DNA from: Salinirussus sp.
Lineage (GTDB): Archaea > Halobacteriota > Halobacteria > Halobacteriales > Haloarculaceae
Direction of reading: 5' to 3'
Assembly (NCBI GenBank): GCA_028275005.1
Contig: JAQCNN010000019.1
Span: forward strand, 1 to 20,412
DNA length: 20,412 bases
Within the stretch, counting starts at the first letter, position 1; every line of letters starts with the position of its first letter. Position numbers and translations under genes: made by a program. Below the pieces are notes generated by a model that worked only from the letters and a program-made list of their open reading frames with translations, was not told where the DNA came from and made no database searches. Shown in pieces: positions 14,998 to 20,412 of the stretch.

Positions 14998-15822
14998 TTA
15001 GATGGTGTAGCGCTCGCCGTCGACCGCGAGGGGCTCCTCGAAGGCCCGGTCGGCGGGGACGAAGTGTGAGACGTGGACCAGCCGGTGCCGGTCGGCGTTC
15101 AGGTCCGCGGCCAGCCGCTTCGCGCCGTGGATGGTCATATGCTTTGTCCCGAACGTCCGGGGAACGCCGTCCTCGTCGTGGTCGTCCCCGCCACGGGGGT
15201 GGTGTTCGGTGAACTCGTGGTGGACGATCCCGTCGGCAAACAGCAGGTCGGCACCCCGGAGGACCTCCCGGGACTCGGCCGGGATGTCGTAGGTGGTGTC
15301 ACCGGAGAGCGCGACGGTCGCGCCGGTCTCGGGGTCGACGACCCGGAGCCCGAAGCAGACGAGCGGCGGGTGGTCGACGGGGACCAGCGTCACCTCCAGC
15401 CCGGCCGCCTCGAAGGGCTCGAAGGGGGTGGCGTCGTTGACGACCAGGGCGTCGAGATAGTCGTACTGGCCCCGAACGGTGTCGGCGACACTCTCGTCGG
15501 TGACAGGGTCGACCGTCTCGGGGGCGTAGGTCGGCAGCTCGCGGGTCAGCCGGAAGACGTTGCCTGCGCCGTGGAGGTGGTCGAAGTGGATGTGGGTGAC
15601 AACGGCGGCGTCGGGGGCCTCGAACCCCTCCCGGAGGAACTGGTGTCGAAAGTCCGGGCTGAGGTCGACGAGCAGTGTCTCATCCGTCCGCTCGTTGCGG
15701 ATGTGCACCGAAAACCGGGACCGCTCGACGTCCATCTCCCGTGCGCGCTCGCAGGTATCACAGTCACAGCCGACCGTCGGCGTTCCCGTCGTGTCGCCGG
15801 CCCCCAGCAACGTGACCTCCAT
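14998..15822 (-). CDS. PhnP-like metallo-beta-lactamase-fold hydrolase
   Basis: 274 residues from the ATG at 15822. The metal-binding HxHxDH motif is THIHFDH (H77, H79, D81, H82); SGDT (about 175) supplies the bridging Asp. GCDCDTC near the N-terminus (C19, C21, C24) matches the extra structural zinc site of PhnP-type phosphodiesterases. Near the C-terminus VHVSHF gives a further His. The family cleaves phosphodiester bonds, including cyclic phosphates and ribosyl-1,2-cyclic phosphates. No phosphonate-use genes are nearby, so the substrate is open. The middle region carries an acidic, His-rich insertion, HHEFTEHHPRGGDDHDED (about 199-216). Confidence 0.85.
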   Translation of the reverse strand: MEVTLLGAGDTTGTPTVGCDCDTCERAREMDVERSRFSVHIRNERTDETLLVDLSPDFRHQFLREGFEAPDAAVVTHIHFDHLHGAGNVFRLTRELPTYAPETVDPVTDESVADTVRGQYDYLDALVVNDATPFEPFEAAGLEVTLVPVDHPPLVCFGLRVVDPETGATVALSGDTTYDIPAESREVLRGADLLFADGIVHHEFTEHHPRGGDDHDEDGVPRTFGTKHMTIHGAKRLAADLNADRHRLVHVSHFVPADRAFEEPLAVDGERYTI

Positions 15823-15847
15823 TGCCCCGTATTTGGGGGTGGGCGGG

Positions 15848-15854
15848 CAAAAAG
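15848..15854 (-). promoter_or_regulatory. T-only promoter box of the metallo-hydrolase gene
   Basis: CTTTTTG on the minus strand, first T 31 nt before the ATG at 15822, flanked by G/C. It is the minus-strand counterpart of the CTTTTG boxes seen elsewhere. A second AT-rich element, the palindrome GTAATTAC (15878-15885), lies farther up in the 171-bp gap. The rest of the gap shows no gene. Confidence 0.4.
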
Positions 15855-15993
15855 CCGTGGTTACCGTCCGGCGAGGCGTAATTACTATCGGGCATCTCCG
15901 GATAGTGAGAATGCACCGGGCACATCCCGTTTCGGTGCCAGGCTCCGGGCAACGACGGGCTGTGCGCCACAGCGAGGCAGGTGGCCGGGACAG

Positions 15994-17331
15994 TCAGTCG
16001 TCGTGGGCGTGGTCGTGGCCGCCGCCCCCGCCCTCGATGTCGCCGCCGGCGACGAGGGCGTCGTGGTCGCCCTCGATCATGTCGAGGTTCTTCAGGGTGT
16101 CCCGCTCCTCGAACTCGGCGACGGCGTCCTCGAGGTCACCCTGTGTCAGGGTTGTTCGCTCCTCGGTCAGCGCGTCGAGCACCGCCTCCCGGAGCACCAT
16201 CCGGAGGTCACTCCCGGTGAGCCCCTCGGTCATCTCCGCGACACCGTCGGGGTTGAAGTCGGCGATCTCCATGTCGTCGGTCACGACCCGGAGGATGTCC
16301 GCGCGCATCCCCCGGTCGGGCTTGGGGAAGTTGACGATCTCGTCGAAGCGGCGCCAGGCCGCGGCGTCGAGCTGGTCGGGGTGGTTTGTCGCGCCGATCA
16401 ACAGCACCTCGTCGCTGACCAGGCTCACCTCGTCGATACTCTTGAGCAGGGTGTTCACCGCGCGTTTGATCGCGGCGTGTTCGTCGGAGGCCCGTGTCTT
16501 CGCGACAAAGTCGAACTCGTCGATAAAGAGGATACAGGGGGCCAGTCGCTTTGCGACCTCGAAGGTCTTCTCGACGTTCTTTGCGGTCTCGCCGAGATAC
16601 TGACTGGTGATCATCGACAGCTTCACCTCGACGACCGGCAGCCCGAGCTTTCCGCCAAGCGCCCGCGCGACACTCGTCTTGCCGGTGCCCGGCGGCCCGA
16701 CGAACAGCAACTTCCCGATCTCACGGAGCCCGATCTGTGCGAGATACTCGCGGTGCTCGATGGCCTTGACGATCTTGGTGATCTCCCCCTCCTGGTCCTC
16801 GGTGAGCACGATATCGTCGAGGGTCATCTCGATCTCCTCGGGGGCCTGGACGTCCACCAGGTCGAGCATCTCCTCCTCCTCCTCGTCCTGGAAGTACTCC
16901 GCGAGCAGGTCGTCGATGAACGGGCGGTCGGCCCGGGCCGGTCGGTTGGTCTCGTGGGCCTGCTCGTAGACGTCCTCCCCGAACTCGTCGGCAAAGTGGG
17001 CGGCCAGGACAGGGTTCTCGCGGAGCCGGTCGGCGTCGACCCGCTCGCGGTACCACTCCTCGGCCATCCCCCGGTCGGTGAAGGAGACTGTCCCCGAGAA
17101 GTCGTCGTAGTCGGTGAACATCAGTCCGGAAACCGTCTCCCAGGGGCCGTCGACACCGGTCGCCTCCCGGGCGGCCTCGACCGTCGGCGAGAGCGGCCGC
17201 TCGATCTGCCCGTCACTCCAGAAGACCGTCCGGTGTCTCGCCGGCAGGTCGTCGGGCGCCAGCTCCTGGTCTTCGGTGTAGACGGCAGCGGTCAGCACGA
17301 ACTCGACGACTTCGAGTTCCCCGTCGTCCAT
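15994..17331 (-). CDS. AAA ATPase, CDC48/Vps4-like, with haloarchaeal N-terminal domain
   Basis: 445 residues from the ATG at 17331. The N-terminal 150 residues are acidic and match no domain I know; they end in a Glu run (EEEEE at about 150-154). A single AAA module follows: Walker A GPPGTGKT (212-219), Walker B ILFIDEFD (267-274), sensor 1 GATNHPDQLD (313-322), arginine-finger region RRFD (327-330), and a C-terminal lid (about 350-410) with TGSDLRMVL. The C-terminus is GGGGGHDHAHDD, a flexible Gly stretch capped with three His and three Asp. AAA proteins of this group remodel or unfold protein complexes. The partner is unknown. The promoter has CTTATC on the minus strand (complement of 17357-17362), 26-31 nt before the ATG. 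It lies upstream of the metallo-hydrolase but 171 bp away, so an operon is doubtful. Confidence 0.88.
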   Translation of the reverse strand: MDDGELEVVEFVLTAAVYTEDQELAPDDLPARHRTVFWSDGQIERPLSPTVEAAREATGVDGPWETVSGLMFTDYDDFSGTVSFTDRGMAEEWYRERVDADRLRENPVLAAHFADEFGEDVYEQAHETNRPARADRPFIDDLLAEYFQDEEEEEMLDLVDVQAPEEIEMTLDDIVLTEDQEGEITKIVKAIEHREYLAQIGLREIGKLLFVGPPGTGKTSVARALGGKLGLPVVEVKLSMITSQYLGETAKNVEKTFEVAKRLAPCILFIDEFDFVAKTRASDEHAAIKRAVNTLLKSIDEVSLVSDEVLLIGATNHPDQLDAAAWRRFDEIVNFPKPDRGMRADILRVVTDDMEIADFNPDGVAEMTEGLTGSDLRMVLREAVLDALTEERTTLTQGDLEDAVAEFEERDTLKNLDMIEGDHDALVAGGDIEGGGGGHDHAHDD

Positions 17332-17404
17332 GTCCCTATACTTGGCCGCGTGAGGGGATAAGTGGCTCGAAGCCGAATACGGGGCCGACCATCTCCCGGG
17401 CTCG

Positions 17405-17746
17405 TCAACCCCCTTCGCTTCCCGTCTCGGCCTCGTCGGCGTGCTCCAGGAGGGCCTGGCCGAGGGTGCGCGCGTCGGCCGGTGACAGGTCGAGCCGGTC
17501 GACGTGACGGGGGAGGTTCCTCAGGTCCGCGGCGTCGAGTTCGACACTGAGGTGGACGACCCCGTCATCGTCGTCCCGCCCACCCCCACCGACACCTCCG
17601 CCGGCCCGGCCCCGTGCCGCCCCCCCGTCGGGTGTGTCGACGTCGACGACGGCGTCCGCCGCCTCCTCCCAGTCGGGGTGGACTGCCCGCGCGTCGACAA
17701 AGTCGAGTGTGGTGTAGGCGGTGACGTCCAGCAGTCGGCGACGCAT
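17405..17746 (-). CDS. DUF6360-like small protein coupled to the nitrite/sulfite reductase
   Basis: 113 residues. The ATG at 17746 lies one nucleotide after the reductase stop (TGAGATG), so it is co-translated. The fold pattern is a short beta-rich start (MRRRLLDVTAYTTLDFVDA), then a Gly/Asp-rich insertion (about 41-61), then HLSVELDAADLRN and a helical end (LSPADARTLGQALLEH). No enzymatic motif is seen. It resembles the haloarchaeal DUF6360 family (recalled, not checked). Because it trails the siroheme reductase directly, a role in reductase assembly or nitrogen control is possible but unproven. Confidence 0.75.
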   Translation of the reverse strand: MRRRLLDVTAYTTLDFVDARAVHPDWEEAADAVVDVDTPDGGAARGRAGGGVGGGGRDDDDGVVHLSVELDAADLRNLPRHVDRLDLSPADARTLGQALLEHADEAETGSEGG

Positions 17747-17747
17747 C

Positions 17748-19517
17748 TCAGTCGTCCGCCGGGAGGGGGTCCCCCTCGGCGTCGGTCGGCGCCGGGCTCT
17801 CGCCGTCGTCGAAGGGGTACCACGACCCCTTCGCGTCGTGCAGGCAGGGGTCCTCGTAGCTCGTCTCCTCGGGCTCGGCGAACGCGACCAGCTGCTCCTC
17901 CCCGGTCGCCTGGACCCACTCCCGGAAGGTCTGGCCCTCCTCGCGGTGGGCGGCAAAGGCCTCCAGGAGATTCCGCAGGAGCCCGGGCACCTCGTCGGCG
18001 GGGACCCGCTGGCGGACCCACTCCACGAAGGCGGGTTTGGTGCCGATCCCGCCGCCGACACCGATATCGAGCGCCTCGACCATCTCGCCGTCCTTCCGGG
18101 CGCGCATCCCCTGGAGGCCGATGTCGGCCGTCATCGCCTGCCCGCAGTCGGCCGTACACCCCGAGTAGTGGATCTTCAGCTGCTGGACCTCCTCGGGGAG
18201 GTCGACGTTCGCCCGCAGCCAGCGCAACATCGTCGCCATCCGGGCCTTTGTCTCGGTCAGGGCCAGCGAGCAGAACTCCGTCCCCGTACAGGCCATCGCC
18301 CCTCGCTGGAAGGGGTTTGGCTCGGGCTGGTGGGTCTCGAGCAACTCCGCCCCGAGCAGCGCGTCCAGCTCGCCCTCGGGGACATCCATGATTAGGGGGT
18401 TCTGCCGGCGGGTGAGTCTGACCTCCCCGGAGCCGTGGTCGTCGGCCAGGTCCGCGAGTTCGACTGTTTCGTCGGCAGTCAGCCGGCCGACCGGGACCGA
18501 GAGGCCGACGTAGTGGTTCCCGTCGGTCTGCTCGTGGACGCCGACGTGGTCGTGTTTGCCCGCCTCCGGCGAGCGGCCGGCGTTGTAGGTGTACTCCTCG
18601 CGGAGGTGTCGGCCCGCCCGCTTCAGCTCGAAGTCGACGTACTCCTCCTGCATGCGGTACCGGATCTTGTCGGTCCCCCAGTCGTCGACGAAGAAGCGAC
18701 TGCGGTTTTTCTGGCGGTTCTCGCGGTTGCCGTGCTCGAAGTACAGCTCCACGAACCCCCGGACCACGTCGTAGGCGTGCTCCGGGATGACGAAGATGTC
18801 GAGGCTCCGGGCCCGCCGGGGTTCGCGGCCGCCGAGACCGCCGCCGACCCGGACGTTGAACCCCCGGATCCGCTCGCCGTTGACCATCTTCTCGGCCGGC
18901 TCTAGCCCGATCCCGTTGATCGAATCCTGGGCACACCCCTCCCGGCAGCCGGTCACGCTGATGTTGAACTTCCGGGGCATGTTCGCCAGGCTGTCGTCGT
19001 CCCGGAGCTTCTCCTGGATCTCCTCGAGGACCGGCAGCGACTCGACGAACTCCGCCTTGTCCTTGCCGGCGACCGGACAGCCGGTGATGTTGCGCATCGT
19101 ATCCCCGCCGGCCGACCGGGAGGTGACACCGACCGACTCCAGCTTCTCCCAGATCTCGGGGATATCCTCCAGCTTGAGCCAGTGGATCTGGACCGACTGC
19201 CGGGTGGTGAAGTCGATCCAGGCGTCACCCCACTCGGGGTTCTCGACCGGCCCGGTCGCGTACTCGCGGGCCACCTCCCCGATGGCTCGCAACTGGCCCG
19301 GCTCTAGGACCCCGTCGGTGTTTGCCAGTCGGAGCATGAAGTAGGACTCCTGGCCCGACCGGTGGTGGAAGACGCCCCAGAACTTGAACCGGGAGAACCA
19401 CATCTCCCGCTCCTCCTCGGGGATCGAGTCCCACCCCTTCTCGGCGAACTCCTCGATCTTCGCCCGGACCTCGTCGCCGTACATCCCCTGTTTCCAGGTC
19501 TCCTTCTTGTTCCCCAT
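17748..19517 (-). CDS. nirA: Ferredoxin-dependent siroheme nitrite reductase (nitrite/sulfite reductase family)
   Basis: 589 residues from the ATG at 19517. The protein is a tandem duplication of the nitrite/sulfite reductase fold. The [4Fe-4S]-siroheme ligands are in the second half: C410-x5-C416 and C454-x3-C458 (HYSGCTADCGQ). The first half carries the relict pair C191 and C195 plus conserved TTRQSVQIHWL and NITGCPVAG. It would reduce nitrite to ammonium with six electrons from ferredoxin. Nitrite and sulfite reductases share this architecture, so sequence alone does not settle the substrate. The divergent nasA next door makes assimilatory nitrite reductase (NasD/NirA) the better call. Confidence 0.92.
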   Translation of the reverse strand: MGNKKETWKQGMYGDEVRAKIEEFAEKGWDSIPEEEREMWFSRFKFWGVFHHRSGQESYFMLRLANTDGVLEPGQLRAIGEVAREYATGPVENPEWGDAWIDFTTRQSVQIHWLKLEDIPEIWEKLESVGVTSRSAGGDTMRNITGCPVAGKDKAEFVESLPVLEEIQEKLRDDDSLANMPRKFNISVTGCREGCAQDSINGIGLEPAEKMVNGERIRGFNVRVGGGLGGREPRRARSLDIFVIPEHAYDVVRGFVELYFEHGNRENRQKNRSRFFVDDWGTDKIRYRMQEEYVDFELKRAGRHLREEYTYNAGRSPEAGKHDHVGVHEQTDGNHYVGLSVPVGRLTADETVELADLADDHGSGEVRLTRRQNPLIMDVPEGELDALLGAELLETHQPEPNPFQRGAMACTGTEFCSLALTETKARMATMLRWLRANVDLPEEVQQLKIHYSGCTADCGQAMTADIGLQGMRARKDGEMVEALDIGVGGGIGTKPAFVEWVRQRVPADEVPGLLRNLLEAFAAHREEGQTFREWVQATGEEQLVAFAEPEETSYEDPCLHDAKGSWYPFDDGESPAPTDAEGDPLPADD

Positions 19518-19544
19518 CGGTTATACGCCCCCGACAGCACACAG

Positions 19545-19578
19545 CACATACCCCGCGTAGTTGGGTGATTGACCAACT
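19545..19578 (-). promoter_or_regulatory. nirA promoter box with an upstream inverted-repeat operator candidate
   Basis: The box GGTATGTG (minus strand, 19545-19552) lies 28-35 nt before the nirA ATG at 19517. Just upstream is a perfect 6-bp inverted repeat, AGTTGG-N8-CCAACT (19559-19578). A dimeric regulator bound here would touch the BRE/TATA site directly. Confidence 0.45.
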
Positions 19579-19973
19579 CTCATACCGAAAGCTGTTGTCT
19601 CGGCCCGTATAATCCTGACCGTTTACTATCTGTACGATTCTGGCGGAAAATTTGACGGTCCGACAGCCGGCGCCCGAACCGGGGGCCGAGCGGGGCCGAC
19701 TGGGGGTGGTGGTTTGGATCTCCCGATTTTCCGCGGCCTCAGTCGACAAACCTGGACCGGGCCCGGATACCGGGGGTGGCCCGGCCCTGTCGGCGGACAC
19801 ACCCTCTGTGCGGACCGCCACCCGTCGGTGTGGCGGGGGGCCAACGATGACCGGTCGCTCGCAGTGTGTGGGACGCGGTAGCGTGTGTTTCAAAAGCGAC
19901 CACATGTCGGGAAAACTGGACAGTGAGTCGAAGGGATTACACCCCAGTCGACAGTGTTGTGGGTATCGAAACG

Positions 19974-19982
19974 GATATACAC
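19974..19982 (+). promoter_or_regulatory. TATA box of the nasA leader transcript
   Basis: GATATACAC, with the TATAC core at 19976-19980, is 36-40 nt before the ATG at 20016. Transcription would start near 20004-20008 and place the leader ORF first. The inverted repeat ATCG-N5-CGAT (19986-19998) lies between this box and the expected start site. Confidence 0.45.
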
Positions 19983-20015
19983 ACGATCGCGAAACGATAG
20001 TACAACAGAACAGTG

Positions 20016-20072
20016 ATGAGCAAACGGCTCTGCTACGACCGACCTCTCGACTGCCGGGGTGACCGGGCGTGA
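20016..20072 (+). CDS. 18-codon leader ORF overlapping the nasA start
   Basis: An ATG at 20016 opens a frame of 18 codons, MSKRLCYDRPLDCRGDRA, ending in TGA at 20070-20072. Its stop overlaps the nasA GTG (20069-20071) in the form GTGA, the standard coupling geometry of overlapping archaeal genes. The peptide has two Cys and five Arg/Lys. Position directly behind a plausible TATA box supports translation. It could equally be a chance frame, as 18 codons is short. If real it may couple nasA translation to ribosome passage. Confidence 0.4.
   Translation: MSKRLCYDRPLDCRGDRA
20056..20062 (+). promoter_or_regulatory. Shine-Dalgarno-like site of nasA
   Basis: GGGGTGA resembles the anti-SD complement GGAGGTGA and ends 6 nt before the GTG at 20069. 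It supports that GTG, as does the in-frame stop at 20060-20062 immediately upstream, which rules out a longer start. Confidence 0.45.
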
Positions 20073-20412
20073 CTGAGTGGAAGCCAACGACCTGTATGCG
20101 GTGTGCCGTCGGCTGTGGCCACCTCCAGCGCGGTGCCGACACCGGCTACGGGCTCGAGGAGGTCCGCGGCGACGCGAACCACCCGACAAACAGCGGGCTG
20201 GCCTGCGAGCGCGGTATCCGGGAGACCGCCAACCCCGAGGGGGAGTGGCTCACCGAACCGCTCATCCGTCACGGCGATAGCCTGAAACCGGCCTCCTGGG
20301 ACACCGCCCTCGGGGTCGTTGCGACGCAGTTTATCGACGTGCTCGCAAGTGAGGACGAGGCGGTGGCCGTCCTCGGGAGCGGCCAGCAGACAAACGAGGC
20401 CGCCTACGCGCT
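20069..20412 (+). CDS. nasA: Assimilatory nitrate reductase NasA, N-terminal part (cut by window edge)
   Basis: The GTG at 20069 is the first possible start because an in-frame TGA lies at 20060. The visible 114 residues begin MTEWKPTTCMRCAVGCGH, with the [4Fe-4S] motif C9-x2-C12-x3-C16 and the fourth cysteine C46 in ACERG. This is the standard N-terminal cluster of molybdopterin (bis-MGD) oxidoreductases of the NasA/NapA/FdhF group. The frame continues with SWDTAL and AVLGSGQQTNEAAYA, the usual domain II start. NasA reduces nitrate to nitrite in the cytoplasm; no Tat signal is present, which favours the assimilatory form over periplasmic types. The divergent nirA fits. The substrate assignment rests on context, since related enzymes include formate dehydrogenases. 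Confidence 0.82.
   Translation, partial: MTEWKPTTCMRCAVGCGHLQRGADTGYGLEEVRGDANHPTNSGLACERGIRETANPEGEWLTEPLIRHGDSLKPASWDTALGVVATQFIDVLASEDEAVAVLGSGQQTNEAAYA

Larger units (their letters stand above)
19518..20015. other. Divergent control region between nirA and the nasA leader
   Basis: About 500 bp with no convincing gene. The nirA side (19518-19660) and the nasA side (19860-20015) are AT-rich and promoter-like; the middle (about 19660-19860) is GC-rich with hairpin potential, including the perfect 10-bp palindrome CCGGGCCCGG at 19757-19766. A tandem 7-bp repeat ACAGCAC occupies 19534-19547, next to the nirA start. An open frame over 19652-20062 exists but looks non-coding. The size and layout suggest binding sites for nitrogen regulation. 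Confidence 0.6.

Noticed and set aside
15911..16000. An ATG 29 nt after the GTAATTAC palindrome, reading rightward.
   Set aside because: The frame runs antisense through the AAA ATPase gene with Ser/Pro/Arg-rich shadow composition. The palindrome is more likely part of the leftward control region.
19652..20062. A 136-codon frame with a TTG start in the nirA-nasA gap.
   Set aside because: The translation is low-complexity Pro/Gly/Arg without the acidic bias of haloarchaeal proteins, and it covers the promoter and leader of nasA.

Overview
The window (about 20.4 kb, very GC-rich, acidic predicted proteins, GTG starts and AT-rich boxes about 25-30 nt before start codons) is chromosomal DNA of a haloarchaeon (class Halobacteria). 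The evidence is a halocyanin, an archaeal TBP, aIF2-gamma, Rpo7, Spt4, an XPB-Bax1 pair and archaeal TrmG10, all with low-pI, Asp/Glu-rich composition. Genus cannot be decided from this window. I see no transposase, CRISPR array, rRNA or tRNA gene; this is mostly core genome.

Layout. 1-303 (-): N-terminal part of a Tat-exported halocyanin. 445-1413 (-): two-TM haloarchaeal protein, divergent from a repair module at 1502-4938 (+): XPB-type helicase, a small unknown protein, and the Bax1 nuclease. 5002-6900 (+): hisG directly abutted by a beta-class SPPY DNA methyltransferase, probably the haloarchaeal orphan CTAG methylase. 7103-8113 (-): a small membrane protein and tbp. 8284-9273 (+): TrmG10. 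9321-12243 (-): a tightly packed five-gene operon, aIF2-gamma / PIN protein / Rpo7 / Spt4 / GTP-dependent dephospho-CoA kinase. 12397-14988 (+): glycerol kinase, then a DUF5787-like protein that looks like a PD-(D/E)XK nuclease with a terminal cysteine cluster. 14998-17331 (-): PhnP-like metallo-hydrolase and an AAA ATPase. 17405-19517 (-): a DUF6360-like small protein and siroheme nitrite/sulfite reductase. 20069-end (+): the start of assimilatory nitrate reductase NasA, divergent from the reductase across a 551-bp control region that contains an 18-codon leader ORF coupled to nasA.

How the genes work together. NasA would reduce nitrate to nitrite and the siroheme reductase nitrite to ammonium, so 17405-20412 reads as a nitrate-assimilation locus. 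XPB and Bax1 form a known archaeal helicase-nuclease pair. The aIF2-gamma operon joins translation initiation, RNA polymerase stalk, elongation and CoA synthesis. Regulatory features worth attention are a T-only box (CTTTTG-like) in place of a TATA box before at least five genes, a triple AT-rich promoter before tbp, and an inverted repeat beside the reductase promoter. No convincing intrinsic terminators (strong hairpin plus T-run) were seen. All intergenic gaps except 19518-20068 are shorter than 300 bp.
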